Positions 23,761-37,530 of a stretch of 64,000 bases of DNA are shown here, piece after piece. Under the pieces are notes generated by a model. It was not told the origin of the DNA, made no database searches, and saw only the letters and a list, made by a program, of their open reading frames with translations. Each line of letters begins with the position of its first letter. The stretch's first letter is position 1. Source of the stretch: Gentiana macrophylla (Eukaryota > Streptophyta > Magnoliopsida > Gentianales > Gentianaceae); assembly GCA_026214975.1 (NCBI GenBank), contig CM047814.1, positions 19,429,541-19,493,540 of the forward strand, written 5' to 3'. The translations under genes were made by a program, and so were the position numbers.

Positions 23761-24645
23761 TGTTGGAAAATGATGGTTAAAATGGATATGTTAAGTGATA
23801 TGTCATATTGGGCCTATTGGGCCTAAGTGGTGAATGGAAAGTGTTAGTAATAAAGGGAAAATTGGAGAAACCAATTTCTCCCACATTGGAAGGAAGTAAG
23901 GAAAAGAGCCAACATATATATGATGTTGTATTAGTGTAGTGGTAAAAATTTACCAACTTTATACACCGTTCTCATCTTGCGGCGCGCGAGGGGTGCAAAT
24001 CCATCCGGATTTCAAATTTGAACTTGTGTGCGGCGGCGTCCTGCGGACACGAATACAACTTCGATTCAAAGGCTCCCAGCGAAGGTTCAGGTTGCAAATT
24101 CAGAGACCTTCCAGCTGACAACACTTATGGAATCCAAGCTCGTCAACTGCTTTGTACTGTTGTAATGACATTCATTTGAAATGATGATCTTGGTCGTTTC
24201 ATGTTTCGTATTCCATCAGTTCCCAACTCTTCTCTGCATGATAAAGCCTATATAAACAGACTTCTTGATCAGTTCTTAATACCTGAATACACCAGCAATC
24301 TGCTTCTTCTTACTTCTTTTCTACATGAAAACTGAGAGTTCAAACTACAAGGTTCTTAAGCAATTGAAGGCGTGTGTGCTTCTGCCTCAAACTACAAGGT
24401 TCTTAAGCAATTGAAGGCATTGTGCTTCCTGTCATTGCTATCCGTTCTATCATGGGAGATTAACGTCCTGCTTTGAAGCTCACGGCACACGAAGGTGAGG
24501 GGACGAATTAGTCTTAAGGAAACTGTGTGTGCAACACAGGCTCGGATCATATATCCTTTTCGTTTCCTTTGCAATTGTAATTCGAATTTGTTGTTATTAG
24601 TTTCTTTGTAATTTTTATTTCATTCTTGAATAAGATTGTCCAACA
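23761..24645 (+). mobile_element. 5' LTR of degenerate Ty1/copia element 1
   Basis: The 885 bp begin TGTTGGA and end TCCAACA, matching inverted LTR termini. An internal CCTATATAAACAGAC near 24,250 is a likely TATA box. A 46 bp tandem duplication around 24,338-24,425 repeats CAAACTACAAGGTTCTTAAG. A tRNA-Met primer-binding site is not present right after the LTR, so this is a diverged or non-Met-primed element. Confidence 0.7.
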
Positions 24646-27488
24646 ATCTTAAGACTAACTCGATTTTTCTTGTTCATTAACGAGAGGAAATTAAGAACGA
24701 ACAGTTTGTATAACTGTGTCGGATCGAACAAGTTCTTCTAATGAACAGTTTCGAGATTCATCAAACTGAATTCCTACATTGTGTGTTTGAAACGAGTTTG
24801 AAAAGATTAAGTTTTCTGTAATTGAAGAAAGCGAATCGAGGTGTGTAAAACGCAGCCGCTTCGGTTGAATCAAGATGGGTTTTAAAGCGAGTGATTTGAC
24901 TATAAAGAGTCGTTTTATTATTAAACGAATTTGTTTTATTGAAAACGAGTGATTATTAAAAACGAAATGTTTCGATTAATGCGAGCCGCTTTGATTAAAC
25001 GAAATGCTTTGTGTTTAAAGCGAGCGTGGTTCAATAAAACGCGAGTTCTAAACGAATCTTTTGTTGAATTGAGTATAGTTCAATTAAAGATTGTTCTATA
25101 AATTGTTGAAAAGAAATTTAATCTTTTGTGTTAAATTTCAGAAATGGCTACCAATACGGAATCAAAGAAATGTGTAGCTCGACGGTTGTTGGAATGCAAG
25201 ATGGTGGATTCAAGACCACTCATCGAACAGATCGAAGAATTAGGGATGATTCTTTAGGACGTTCAAGTTGAAAATATACAGCTTAGTAAGGCTTTCATAA
25301 TTGCATGTTTCATTGAAAAGCTACCAAAGAATAATATTGTTGAAAGAAATATTATTCAAGGCATGGAAGATAGTGATCTTTGTGCCGTTGTGTCAGAAGT
25401 AAACATGATGGATTCAAATCCTAGAGAATGGTGAGTAGACACAGGAGCTACAAGGCACATATGCTCTGACAGGGAAGTGTTTACTACGTTCGAGTCAGTT
25501 CAAGGTAATGAGACTTTGTTCTTGGGAAACTCGGCTACTTCTGCTATAGTTGGAAAAGGAGAAGTGATTCTGAAGATGACTTCTGGCAAGCATCTAACTC
25601 TGAAGAATGTGCTATATGTCCCGGATATGCGTAAGAATCGGTGTCCGCAGAGTGCTATTGAATAAGAATGGCTTCCGTCTTGTTTTAGAGTCCGACAAGT
25701 TTACTTTAACTAAGAGTGGTATGTATGTCGGTAAGGGGTATGCATGTAATGGCATGGTCAAGCTGAATGTAATGGCTTTTAGGCCAAACAATATCAATAA
25801 TAATATTCTTTGGTTACGCTTACTTGCGTTGAGTCACCTTCCTTATGGCATGGTAGACTAGGACATGTTAATTACGATTCCCTGCGTAGATTAATAAGTC
25901 TAAAATATATCCCCAAATTCGAAATTGATAAAGAACATAAGTGTGAAACTTGTGTTGAAGCGAAATTAACAAGAGCGTCCTTTCAAAATGTTGAAAGAAA
26001 TACGCAACCACTCGAACTAATACATAGCGACGTGTGTGATCTTAAAATTGTGCAATCGATAGCGGAAATAATTATTTTATTACCTTTATCGATGATCGCA
26101 CTAAATATTGCTATGTATACTTGTTAAAAGGAAAATATGAAGCGATAGATAAATTTATTCTATTCGTAAAAGAAGTTGAGAATCAACATGGAAAAAAGAT
26201 CAAAATACTCCGAAGCGATAGAGGTGGTGAATATTTGGCACCACTAAGTGATTTTTGTGCCGAACATGGGATTATTCATGAAATAACCGCGCCATGGTCA
26301 CCACAATCGAACGGAGTTGCTGAAAGGAAAAATCGAACATTGAAAGAAATGATGAATTCAATGTTGTTGAGTTCAGGAGTATCACAAAACTTGTGGGGGG
26401 AAGCTATCCTTTCTAGCAATTATCTTTTAAATAAGATACCCGAAAGAAACAAGAAAACTCCTTATGAATCGTGGAAAGGTAAACCACCTTCTTACAAATA
26501 CTTGAAAGTGTGGGGTGCCTTGCAAAGGTGCTCGCTTTACACCCAAAGTAGTAAAGATAGGATCAAAACTCGTTGATTGTATATTCATTGGATATGCACA
26601 CAACAAAGAGTGCTTATCGATTTCTTGTGAATAAGTCGATAATCCTGAAATACATAAAAATACGATAATGGAATCGAAAATGCATCATTCTTTGAGAATG
26701 TATTTCCGGCTAAAACAAATGAACCTAGTTCATTAAAGCGTGTTCATGTTCAGGATCACCCTTCCGAACAAGTAAATGAAGAAGAGCCAATTGAGGTTGA
26801 GCCAAGAAGAAGCAAAAGGTCGAGGACTAAAAAATCTTTTGGTGAAGATTTTATCACTTATATGATAGAGAGACAGATCCTCAAAGCTTTAAAGAAGCGA
26901 CAACTTCTTCTCAAGGTCCTGTGGAAAGAAGCAATAAATAGTGAAATAGACTCTATATTGCAAAATCATACTTGGGAGTTAGTTGATCTACCTCCAGGAT
27001 GTAAGCCACTAGGATCAAAATGGATCTTTAAGAGGAAAATGAAACTGATGGATCTATTGATAAATATAAGGCCGACTAGTAATAAAAAGTTATAGTCAAA
27101 AAGAAGGTCTTGATTATTTTGACACATATTCTCCAAAGGATTTAGAATAACTTCCATTAGGATGGTACTTGCTATAGCCGCTTATGCGTAATTTAGAAGT
27201 ACATCAAATGGATGTGAAAACCGCTTTCTTAAATGGAGATTTAGAAGAAGAAATCTACATGGAACAACTCTTGAGGTTTTTCTAGTCCAGACAAGATAAG
27301 AAAGTGTGTAAATTGGTTAAGTCATTATATGGCTTAAAACAAGCACCAAAACAATGACATCAAAAGTTTGATCATGTTATGCTTGAAAAAGGGTTCAAAA
27401 CCAATGAATGTGATAAATGTATTTACATGAAAGAAACAAAAGATGGCTATGTCATCTTATGTCTTTATGTGGATGACATGCTGATTGT
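24646..27488 (+). pseudogene. Copia element 1 gag-pol remnant, ends after RT YVDD
   Basis: Order is gag start (about 25,144, mostly deleted, stop at about 25,256), protease (DTGATRHICSD, about 25,437, with an upstream stop), GAG-pre-integrase (LWHGRLGHVNYDSL, about 25,830), and integrase core (SDRGGEY and SPQSNGVAERKNRT, 26,121-26,576). Reverse transcriptase follows (HTWELVDLPPGCKPLGSKWI at 26,960-27,030; MDVKTAFLNGDLEEEIYM at 27,211; LYVDDMLI at about 27,465-27,487). Several frameshifts and stops separate the pieces. The body stops right after YVDDMLI where the LTR of element 2 begins. RNase H and the 3' LTR are absent. Confidence 0.85.
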
Positions 27489-27803
27489 GGAAATATTACA
27501 TATCTAATATTATGTAATATTTAGTTATTTTCGTGTATACATTATTTGTACACATTATTTGTAAAAGGATATATTAATTGTGGTGCATATAAACAATTAA
27601 TATGTCAAACTCTAGTCTAGTTTACTTTATGTCATAGACATAACTTTTACTTTTACATGCATGTGCTTGCCGCCCATATCTAGTGGCCGCCCAAGCTAGC
27701 CTAGCATCTCACCTCAATTGTAACTATTTATACTTCTTCCATTTGATGAATAAACTAAGTTGTAGTTTACTCAAGTATTATTTACTTTCTCAAACTCTCT
27801 TCA
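27488..27803 (+). mobile_element. 5' LTR of Ty1/copia element 2, followed by primer-binding site
   Basis: It starts TGGAAATATTACATATC (or two bases earlier) and ends CTCTTCA. It is immediately followed by the tRNA-Met primer-binding site TGGTATCAGAGCC at 27,804-27,816. A TATA-like ACTATTTATAC lies near 27,725. At about 316 bp it is typical of the short LTRs of Retrofit/Ale-type copia elements. No 3' LTR copy is present in the window. Confidence 0.8.
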
Positions 27804-27864
27804 TGGTATCAGAGCCTTAAACTCCTGAATCCGCTGCAAAATCTCATCACCCTACTGTACAAGA

Positions 27865-30800
27865 ATGTCTTCATTATCTGAAGCTTCCTCACCCTCAGTT
27901 GAGTCCCAGCTGCCTCAGCAGACTGGGGTCACTGAAAACCACTCCTATACAAATCACAGACTTGATGACAACAACTACCTGTTGTGGTCAAGATCTATGA
28001 AAATGTATATCTCAGGCCATAGCAAGATGGGATACTTGTCTGGCTCCAAACCTGCCCCTGCTGAAACTGACCCCAAGTTTGAAGCATGGGATACAGAAAA
28101 TAACCAAGTCATGACCATCCTCACGAGGTCAATGACAAAAGAGATCAGTGAGAACTTCATGATGTATGATACTGCAAAGGAAATCTAGGACAATGCCAGA
28201 GACCTTTACTCCAAAAAGGACAATACATCTGAGGTCTATGATCTTGAAGCTCAAATTCAAAACTGCAGACAAGGAGACATGTCTGTAACTCAATACTTCA
28301 ACCAACTATCTAGGGCATGGCAACACCTAGATATGTTGGAAACTCACCCCTGGAATGATGTTAAGGATGCTGCCCTCTATAAGGACATTATTGAGAAAAA
28401 GAGAGTCTTCAAGTTTCTTACTGGACTGAATCCTACTCTTGATGATGTTAGAGGAAGAATCCTTGCCACAAAAGCTCTCCCCAATCTCAAATCTATGTTT
28501 GCTGAGGTCAAACATGAGGAAAGCAGGAGGAAAGTAATGCTGCTGAACTCCCCTGCTGATAACCCTGCTGAGAGTGCTACCCTGCTGACTGTCAGGAAGC
28601 CTGCTGAGGTTCCTGAGACATCTAGGAAGCCTACTGATAGAACTGGAAAGTTGTTCTGTGAGCACTGCAAACGCACAAATCACACCAAGGACACTTGCTG
28701 GAAGCTACATGGCAAGCCTAACTCCTTCAAGCCTACTAGGAAAGTCGAGGCGGGCATGTCAATGAAGAGGAGAATGATAACAAGTTGAATGCTCGGTTTG
28801 TCGCATTCAAAGCTTTCTCACTCAACACAAAGAAGGTAGTCCTCTACCGACATAGCTACTCAAAGCTAGTGCAGGTAAATTCTACTCTTCTATTAGTAAT
28901 GAAACATGGATTGTTGATTCTGGGGCCTCCTCCCATATGACTGGCAATAAAAACCTCATAAATCACCTTATGCCATGTCATCAAATTCACAAAGTTAAGA
29001 CTGCTGATGGATCTATCTCGTGTGCAAAAGGTTTTGGAACTGTTAAACTCACTAATAAGATATGCCTAAAGGATGTCCTATTTGTTCCAAACTTAGACTG
29101 CAATCTCATATCTGTCGGTAGACTAGCAAAAGATTTGAATTGGAATGTTGTTTTCAATAAAAATCAGTGCACTTTCCAGGACCCTTCTTCACAGGAAGTG
29201 ATTGGGAGGGCTAAACCACCTCGAGATTGTATGTGGTCAACCTGTGAAGATGTAAGATCAAGACTCGACCGCCTCAAATGATGCACTCAATCCTTAGACA
29301 ATATCATGTTATGGCATTATAGACTAGGACATCCAAGTTTTGGTTATTTAAAGTCTGTAATTCCTGAATTATTTAAAGGATGTAATATCAGTGACCTCCA
29401 ATGTGATATTTGTCAATTTGCCAAACTTACCAAATCTGTGTATACCAAACTACCTTATTTACCTTCCACACCGTTCACTTTAATTCATAGTGATGTATGG
29501 GGACCTTCAAGAGTAAAAAGTATAACAGGAAAAAGGTGGTTTGTCACCTTCATTGATGATCACACCAGAAACACATGGTTGTTTTTAATGAAGGATAAAT
29601 CTGGAAGTTGGAACAATTTTTTCGTGAATTTTACAACATGATCTCTACTCAATTTGACACTAAGATCAAGATCTTAAAGATCGACAATGCACTTGAATAC
29701 TATGAGTCTAACCTAAGTAATTTCTTGATGAATAAGGGATTGTCCATACCAAGAGTTGTGTGGAAACACCTCAAAGAAAATGGGGTTCTTTGGCGAAAGA
29801 AACGAACACACTTTGGAGATGGCTAGATCAATTATGTTTACCACACATGTTCCAAAGTATATGTGGGGTGAAGCTATATTAACTGCCACATACTTAATCA
29901 ACAGACTTCCCAGCAGAGTGTTAGGCTTCAAAACTCCTATCCAAACCCTTCTGACCACACACTCCTGCCATCATCTTATTTCCCAATTACCTCCAAAAAT
30001 CTTTGGTTGTACTGTGTTTGTTTATATCCATGCCCAACATAGAAGCAAACTTGATCCCAAAGCTCACAAGTGCATTTTCCTAGGATATGCAAAGGACAGG
30101 AAAGGTTACAAGTGTTATTCTCCGTCTGAAAAGAGATTTTACAATTCTATGGATGTAAAATTCTTTGAAAGGACTCCTACTACAAAGAAGTCTCTTGAGG
30201 CGATCCACCGATGGAAACCCGATTGAAATTGACCTAAATCCGTTCCCACAAAGAGACTCCTAATCCTCGGAACTCCATCGATTCTCAAGAGATCGAACCT
30301 CGTACTCTCTCGACCTCAAGACCCCATCGAACCAGAGCCTACTAACCCAGAGCCTACTAAATCAGAGCTCATCGAACTGAGCCAACCGATATTCATCAAC
30401 CCATCGACTCTCAAAGACTGGCGACATTGATGATAGACCTATTGCTATCAGGAAGGGAAAAGATCTTGCCCTACTGATCATTCTATTCATAATTATCTAT
30501 CTTATGATCAGTTATCTCCTGCTTTTGCTATGTTTACACAGGACTTGGATTCTCACTCTATTCCTAAGAACATACAGAAGCTCTCCAACATGATAAGTGG
30601 AAGGCAAATTATCAAAAACCGAAATGATCGCTCTCTTGACAACCATACTTGGGATCTCACCACTCTCCCACTTAGAAAGAAGACAGGTCACCGCAAATGG
30701 TCATTCACTATCAAGTACAATGCCGATGGTACTATTGATAAATACAAAGCTAGATCAAGTTTGCAAGGGATTCACTCAAACTTATGGTCTTGACTATAAA

Positions 30801-31197
30801 GAGACCTTTGCACTGTGGGCAAAGTCCGAACACCTGTCGAAGTCTTGATCTCACTTCTTTGTCCAACTTGATCGCCTCCACCAATTGGACATCAAGAATG
30901 CTTTCCTAAATGGTGACCGTCTTCGAGGAAGTCTATATGAATGTGCCTCTCGGTTTTGCCAACACTCACACTCAAGGGAAAGTTTGCAAATTGAGGAAAT
31001 CTCTATATGGCCTAAAGCAGTCTCCTAGAGCCTGGTTTGGCAAACTTACTACTGTGGTTAAAACTGCTGGATATCATCAATGCAACTCAGACCACACCAT
31101 GTTTATCAAGACTACCAGCCAGAAAAGATCTATCCTTATTGTGTATGTGGATGATATCATCCTTACTGGTGATGACCTCGCGAGATCGAACAATTAA
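27865..31197 (+). pseudogene. Copia element 2 gag-pol remnant, ends after RT YVDD
   Basis: Gag begins at 27,865 (MSSLSEASSP, then LDDNNYLLWSRSMK) and breaks at a UAG at 28,186. It resumes to the CCHC knuckle CEHCKRTNHTKDTC at about 28,660. Next are protease DSGASSHMTGN (about 28,917), GAG-pre-integrase LWHYRLGHPSFGYL (29,309), integrase to about 30,200 with frameshifts, and reverse transcriptase (30,640-31,197). The RT pieces include KLRKSLYGLKQSPRAWF and VYVDDIILTGDDL. The gag and integrase types suit the Retrofit/Ale lineage of Ty1/copia. RNase H and the 3' LTR are missing. Confidence 0.87.
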
Positions 31198-31516
31198 AGA
31201 CCCACATTAAAGACCCGAGTCTTTAAATTACTATTCACATCTATTTGTTGGAACCCACATTAAAATAGACTCCATTTTTTCAAATGGCCACTACAGTTGC
31301 TCTAAGACCTTCTTTAGCCGAAGAATTTGTTACATGTTCTAAAACTATAATAATAATAATAAGAGAAGGTAAAGAGAAAAAAAGAGAGAAGACACTGAAA
31401 CGGAGAAAAAATCATGCTCGAATTGTATTATTTAATTTCATTGTTAAATTATCAGTGAAAGTAGTAAAACTTTATTATGATGAACGACATAATATATCAT
31501 TACCAATGATACTCTC
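31198..31516. other. Non-coding stretch after copia element 2
   Basis: Contains two copies of ACCCACATTAAA (31,201 and 31,253) around ATTACTATTCACATC, resembling a worn MITE, then an ATA/GA-rich run (31,350-31,395). From about 31,415 the sequence is homologous to 36,120 onwards (downstream flank of the duplicated peptide gene). Confidence 0.4.
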
Positions 31517-32115
31517 TTAGGATTCGTTCTTTATATTTGGATATTATATCCTTCAACATATAATATTGCAATAACAAGCATTCTTCTAGCAAAACGCAGC
31601 GCCATTGTACTGTTGTGTGCATTCCATTTGACAGAAACCAAAAACACATTGCCTTGGGTCCATTTCTAGTGCAAGTATTCTCAGGTTATCTATAGTTGTA
31701 TTAGTACTAATTGTTCGCGCCATTACTCCACCTATCATGTTGTAACATACAAACATAATAAAGTTATGTACTTATACATGTAATACAATTTATAAACATG
31801 TGAAAGTAAAAAAAAGAGAGAATAAATGACAAACCAGCAATAAAAATAAAAAAAAAAAAAAAAAACATTATAAGAGACAAATAAGCAGCTTTTGCTATTG
31901 AATTTTTCAAAGATTTTCAACACTACCTCTCTTGTTAATTTTTATAAAGCTATTTCTCTCTCAGTACCAAAGCAATAATGTTTTGAATTGGCAATGATAT
32001 TTGGAGCTCTAAAATTCTCTCTCAATTTTTGCCTTGCATTATATGGAAACGTAATTTGCACATTTGATTAACTTTCTTTCCAAGTGTGTGATTTGTACAT
32101 AGTACATGTATCATT
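31415..32115. repeat. Duplicated segment with peptide gene, copy 1
   Basis: Homologous to about 36,120-37,530. It includes 3' flank, both exons and about 200 bases of 5' flank (TATAAAGCTATTTCTCTC and GTTTTGAATT are shared). The second copy has gained intron insertions. Confidence 0.8.
31517..31898 (-). pseudogene. Dead copy of the cysteine-rich secreted peptide gene
   Basis: Paralogue of the gene at 37302-36212. Signal-peptide exon remnant 31898-31835: the start codon is ATA instead of ATG, and the interior is replaced by a T run. Exon 2 remnant 31731-31517: the first cysteine is lost by compensating indels, and a one-base deletion before the fifth cysteine leads to a UAG. The upstream region also lacks the sequence that gives the intact copy its TATAAATA box. 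The intron here is only about 103 bases, against 812 in the intact copy. Confidence 0.8.
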
Positions 32116-32137
32116 AATTATGATATGTAAAAAAATC

Positions 32138-33040
32138 TGCGGTTAGATCATTTTCACTTTTTGGATGTGTGGTTAGATCATTTGTTTTTTAGATAACACA
32201 TCCTCGAGTACTTGAGAGTATCTTAACATCAACACAACTATTAGTGGAACTTCAATGTTCTTCTAGGCCCCAAGCTTAATCTAATGTCTCTTGCTCTTTC
32301 AACCATCTGAGCAATAAAAACGTGCAGAGGAGGCCGTATGCCTCCTTCTCCGAAGGTGAAATTATTTCTCCAATACCAAATCATGTAGGCTATCTCTCTC
32401 CAGATGTTGCACTATTTAGCAGTCCCCATTCTTTTAGAGACGATCAGTTTTATTCAATGCTCAAGTGCCAAACACTTACAAACCGTCGTAAAAAAGAACC
32501 ACAACAAGGATCATCTCAAATACTTACGGATTAAGTACAATTATTTTTACACATTATCATCAAAACGGCGTAGTTTTGGGGGGGGGGGGGGAGTCTGCGG
32601 TTAGATCATTTTCACATTTTGGATGTGTGGTTAGATCATTTGTTTTTGTGAGAACACGTCCTCGAGTACTTGAGAGTATCTTAACATCAACACAACTATT
32701 AGTGGAACTTCAATGTTCTTCTAGGCCCCAAGCTAATCTAATGTCTCTTGCTCTTTCAACCATCTGAACAATAAAACGTGCGGAGGAGGCCGGATGCCTC
32801 CTTCTCCGAAGATGAAATTATTTCTCCAATACAAAATCATGTAGGCTATCTCTCTCCATAGACGTGGCACTATTTAGCAGTCCCCATTGGGGTGTAGGTT
32901 GAGGTAAGAGCTGTTGCAACCCAAATTATCGGTGTTTCGGCTTCCAAGAAATCCCATTTTCATGGAAATTCTGAAAATCCATTGCAAATGGCTTTCGGCC
33001 AATCGCAGTCACGCAACGCATGTAGTGTCACGCAACGCAA
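32138..33040 (-). repeat. Two tandem L1-like (non-LTR) 3' coding fragments
   Basis: 32,138-32,432 and 32,593-32,892 share about 290 bases almost identically (GATGTGTGGTTAGATCATTT, CATCAACACAACTATTAG). The second continues to 33,040. Together with the related stretch at 34,780-35,390 they look like minus-strand fragments of a plant L1 ORF2 C-terminal region (zf-RVT). The clearest translation is in the 34.8-35.4 kb copy. All frames are broken. Confidence 0.55.
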
Positions 33041-34030
33041 AAGTATGTTGTCTCGTACGTATGAGTGTGCTTGTTAAGTTACTGACCAAAAAGAAATACA
33101 TTCAATTGTATAAACCATTTATGAATTTTTATAAGTTTTTGATATACATAAATTTTTTTGTTTTTTTGAAAATGGGGCGCCTTGTTTAGAGGAGGAAAAC
33201 TAAAGGACGAAATCTTTTTTTATTAAGTGGCTACAATGATCAAGGAAGGGGAGACAATAGGACATGGAAGGATACATATATAGATGATGTATAGGAACGT
33301 TTAATAAAAAATCAAAGTGGCCACAGTGATCGAGCAAGGAGAGACAACAAGACATAGAATGATATGAATATAGATGATGTATAAAGAAACAATTAATCAA
33401 ACCAAACCTTTCAAATTGTGTAAACATTAATCAATTTTCATGTATGTGTGTGTATGTATGTATTCTAATTATATTAGTTATTACTTTGATTTGGAGTCCT
33501 ACTTTTCAAACCAAAACCCAATCGGTTTGTTTCGTTTTATGGTCGGTTTGGATTTCAAAGATTCAAAAAGCATCAAAACGGTTCGGTTGGATCGTCGATT
33601 TTAACAAAATGTTGAACACCCTTTGTTGTAGAGATTATGAAAATTTGACAAATAAAGAGTTCGGACTTTTATTAACATCATAAAATTGTTTCGTGCACCC
33701 AACAATTAATCCATGTGCCGCAAAATTTTTTTTTTTTTTGGGAAAAGCAAACATGACTAGACTAATATTGATGTTCTCACCAACGCCTTCACATGGGGAT
33801 GATGGTGAGAAACGTCAGTCGTGATATTTATTTTTATGTATATATGAACGTCAATGATAATCACGTTGGTAGACACGTCACTGACAATAATTTTTCGACA
33901 TACAAGACGTTGAAGTAAATTTATTATACCATACAATTAAAATTTTAAATTTAAAATGTAATACACGAAGCAATTACGTGGTGTTAAATACTATACCCCG
34001 AAGAAAGTGCTTTAATTATTAAGCAAGGAG
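33041..34030. other. Intergenic DNA with a short tandem repeat
   Basis: 33,230-33,385 has two diverged copies of a roughly 78 bp unit (GGGGAGACAATAGGACAT / AGGAGAGACAACAAGACAT, then ATATAGATGATGTATA). The rest shows no exon or RNA gene. Confidence 0.45.
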
Positions 34031-34043
34031 GGTTTTGGGTTTT

Positions 34044-34253
34044 GGGTTTTTTTTTTCCCTTAAAGTCCCCGGTATCCGGACCCACTGGTCCAACTAATAT
34101 GGAGTTCGGTCTGGGTCGTGTCTGCAGAATCTGACTCTTAATCAGGGGTAAGGTCTGACCAAGAGACATTTCAACATAGCGCCTCATAGAAGAATCGAAC
34201 CAGTAACCTCCCAAAGTATTCTCAAGTCACTTGTCACTTGAGCCAAACTACTT
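34044..34253 (-). mobile_element. tRNA-derived SINE
   Basis: On the minus strand it begins AACCAAGTAGTTTGGCTCAAG (A-box region) and carries GGTTCGATTCT, a pol III B box, about 50 bases in. It ends in an A run. The direct repeat GGTTTTGGGTTTT at 34,031-34,043 and 34,254-34,266 looks like a target-site duplication. Length about 210 bp is normal for plant SINEs. It could be transcribed by RNA polymerase III if intact. Confidence 0.75.
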
Positions 34254-34399
34254 GGTTTTGGGTTTTCGTTTTTGGTTTACAAAACAAAGGGGGTTCAGTT
34301 TAGGTCACAAGGAGCTGCTTTTTTTAGCCAAACTTCTGAGATCTTTCACACACATTTTTCAGTGGAGCAAAATAGCAACCACCTGAGCTCAAAATGAAT

Positions 34400-34666
34400 T
34401 ACTCCTCCCGTCCTAAAATAATCGAGATAAATTGTCAAAAAAATTATTCCAAAATAACTGAGGCGAACATTTTTCAAAACAGTATTTATTGCTAATTTTC
34501 CTAATTTACCCTTATTTAATACTAGGTAAGAAGTTAAAAGAATGTTGCATTAATTGTATCATAGGGATTATTTAGTCATTGTATCTTTAAAGACATGTCA
34601 TTAAATCGCAATCGTAATAAGCGTGTTTTTGACAACTGCCTCAGATATTTCAGAACGGATGGAGTA
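34400..34666. mobile_element. Stowaway-like MITE, complete
   Basis: The termini TACTCCTCCCGTCCTAAAAT and (reverse complement) TACTCCATCCGTTCTGAAAT form inverted repeats of about 27 bp flanked by TA, the Tc1/mariner Stowaway pattern. It is related to the copies ending at 20,157 and 61,359, in the opposite orientation. Non-coding. Confidence 0.85.
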
Positions 34667-34779
34667 GTATATAACACGTGAAATCCATACGCATATTGTT
34701 TTTGGTTTTGTTTTTTTAATTTTTTTTAAAGACACATGGGTAGGTTTTATTTTTTTATTTTTTTAATTATTTTAGAAAC

Positions 34780-35390
34780 GATCAAATTTTATTCAATGCT
34801 AAGTGTCAAATAATTACAATCATTGAGAAAAGAACTACAACTATTATTGGAACTTCGATCTTATTTTAGGTTCCGGGCTAATATAATGTTTCTTGCTCTT
34901 TCAACAATCTGAGCAATAAAAACGAGCGGAAGAGGCCGGATGCCTCCTTCTCCGATCAGTGGCGGACCTACATACACTAAAAAGGGGGGCAATCGCCTCT
35001 TAATCCGAAAAAAATTCACTAAAATTTGTACGATACATATAGTTTGCCCCTTAAATTTTTTATTTGCCTTTAAAATTTTTATTGCCCCTCTTACCCGAGA
35101 TCCTGCATCCGCCCCTGTCTCCGATGGTGAAATTATTTCTTCAATACCAAATCCCAAGACTATCTCTCACCGTGACGTGGCACCATTTAAGCATCCCCTA
35201 TTTAGGCGTAGGTCGAGGTAAGAGTTGTTGCAACCCATACTCTCGGTGTTTCGGCTTCAAAGAAACCCCTCTTTCTTTCTTTCCTGGTAATTCCAAAAAT
35301 CCATTCCAAATGGCTTTAGGCCAATCGCAGTCATGCAACGCATGAAGTGTCGATTTCTCCACCACAGGGACTTGTTTAATATTCCACATG
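34780..35390 (-). pseudogene. L1-like non-LTR retrotransposon fragment (ORF2 C-terminal region)
   Basis: Minus-strand translation of 35,389-35,198 reads STLHALHDCDWPKAIWNGFLE, the zf-RVT pattern (LHxLxDCxxAxxIW) of plant L1 ORF2 proteins. The homologous stretch to 34,780 continues it in broken frame. The fragment is split by a 161 bp hAT MITE with TSD. Related copies lie at 32,138-33,040. Confidence 0.65.
34957..35117. mobile_element. hAT-type MITE, 161 bp, with 8 bp TSD
   Basis: Termini are CAGTGGCGGACC at the left and CAGGGGCGGATG in reverse complement at the right. The exact 8 bp duplication TCTCCGAT lies at 34,949-34,956 and 35,118-35,125. The two related fragments near 32,350 and 32,810 show the uninterrupted site (CTTCTCCGAAG). 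The 8 bp duplication and CAG-GGCGG ends are diagnostic of hAT elements. No coding capacity. Confidence 0.92.
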
Positions 35391-36119
35391 GTTAGCTATC
35401 GTGCTCTAGAGGTGTTGAGGAAATGTCATGATGCATTCTCACTTTGAAAGTGTCATTTGATCAGTGTGTAACAAATATCTTTGATTGTTATGTCTACTAG
35501 TGAGAGTAGTAGATGGGAGTGAGCTATTTGAATATATGTGATATTATTATTGCTGCTGATATTCTTATGATATAGCGCATGTGTAGATTCGGTTCTTCTA
35601 CCATTTACTAATTAAATACTTTTGTACTTACCATTTATTATGTTGTTTCTAGAAGGTGATGCAGGTGAAAGAAGTGTACAATTTCTATAGTGACTTTTGA
35701 GTTTGAGAAGTTTTGTGATAGTTTAGACTATATATCTTTTGGCCTTATCTCTTTTGGTAGATTATCGACGAAGTCTTTTAATTTGATGTTGTAATAGAAT
35801 CAATATTGGATTTCATATTCTACATTTCTACCCTTAGTAGTTTTATGTAAAACCCGAGTCGTTTTATCTTTTCGCAATTTAAACTCTGATGTTAGATTTA
35901 GAGGCTTACGTATGTAAGTTAATTAAATTTAAGTTATATACATGTCGGGCGTTCAATTTCAAATATGGACTCGGTATTCGAGAACGGGACATCACACAAT
36001 TATTCTGTAGAATATTTGTTGTGATAAAGAATAAATTTAACAATAGACCAAATCCTAACCATAGATAGATTGACATTCCGATGGCACAACACCAAAAACA
36101 AAAACTGCAATAAGCAAAA
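35391..36119. other. Intergenic, no gene seen
   Basis: AT-rich sequence without recognisable exons, repeats or RNA genes. The next homologous block (downstream flank of the peptide gene) starts at about 36,120. Confidence 0.4.
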
Positions 36120-36211
36120 CAAATATTTAATTTCATTGTTGAATTATCGGTGAAAGTAGTACAACTTTATTATGATGAACGACATAATATATCACTACCA
36201 ATGATACTCTC

Positions 36212-37302
<1,091 letters not shown>

Positions 37303-37461
37303 TGTATTTTTCAAAAAAATTCAACACTAATCTCTTTTTATTTTTTTATAAAGCTATTTCTCTCTTAATACCAAAGCAATGTTTTGAATTAGCAATTGAG
37401 TTGATGTGGTATTTATATTTGGATCTTATAAATATTTGCTCAACTTTGCCTTGCTCTCAAG

Positions 37462-37492
<31 letters not shown>

Positions 37493-37530
37493 TTCCAGTG
37501 TACGATTTGAATACATGTATCGTAAGATAT

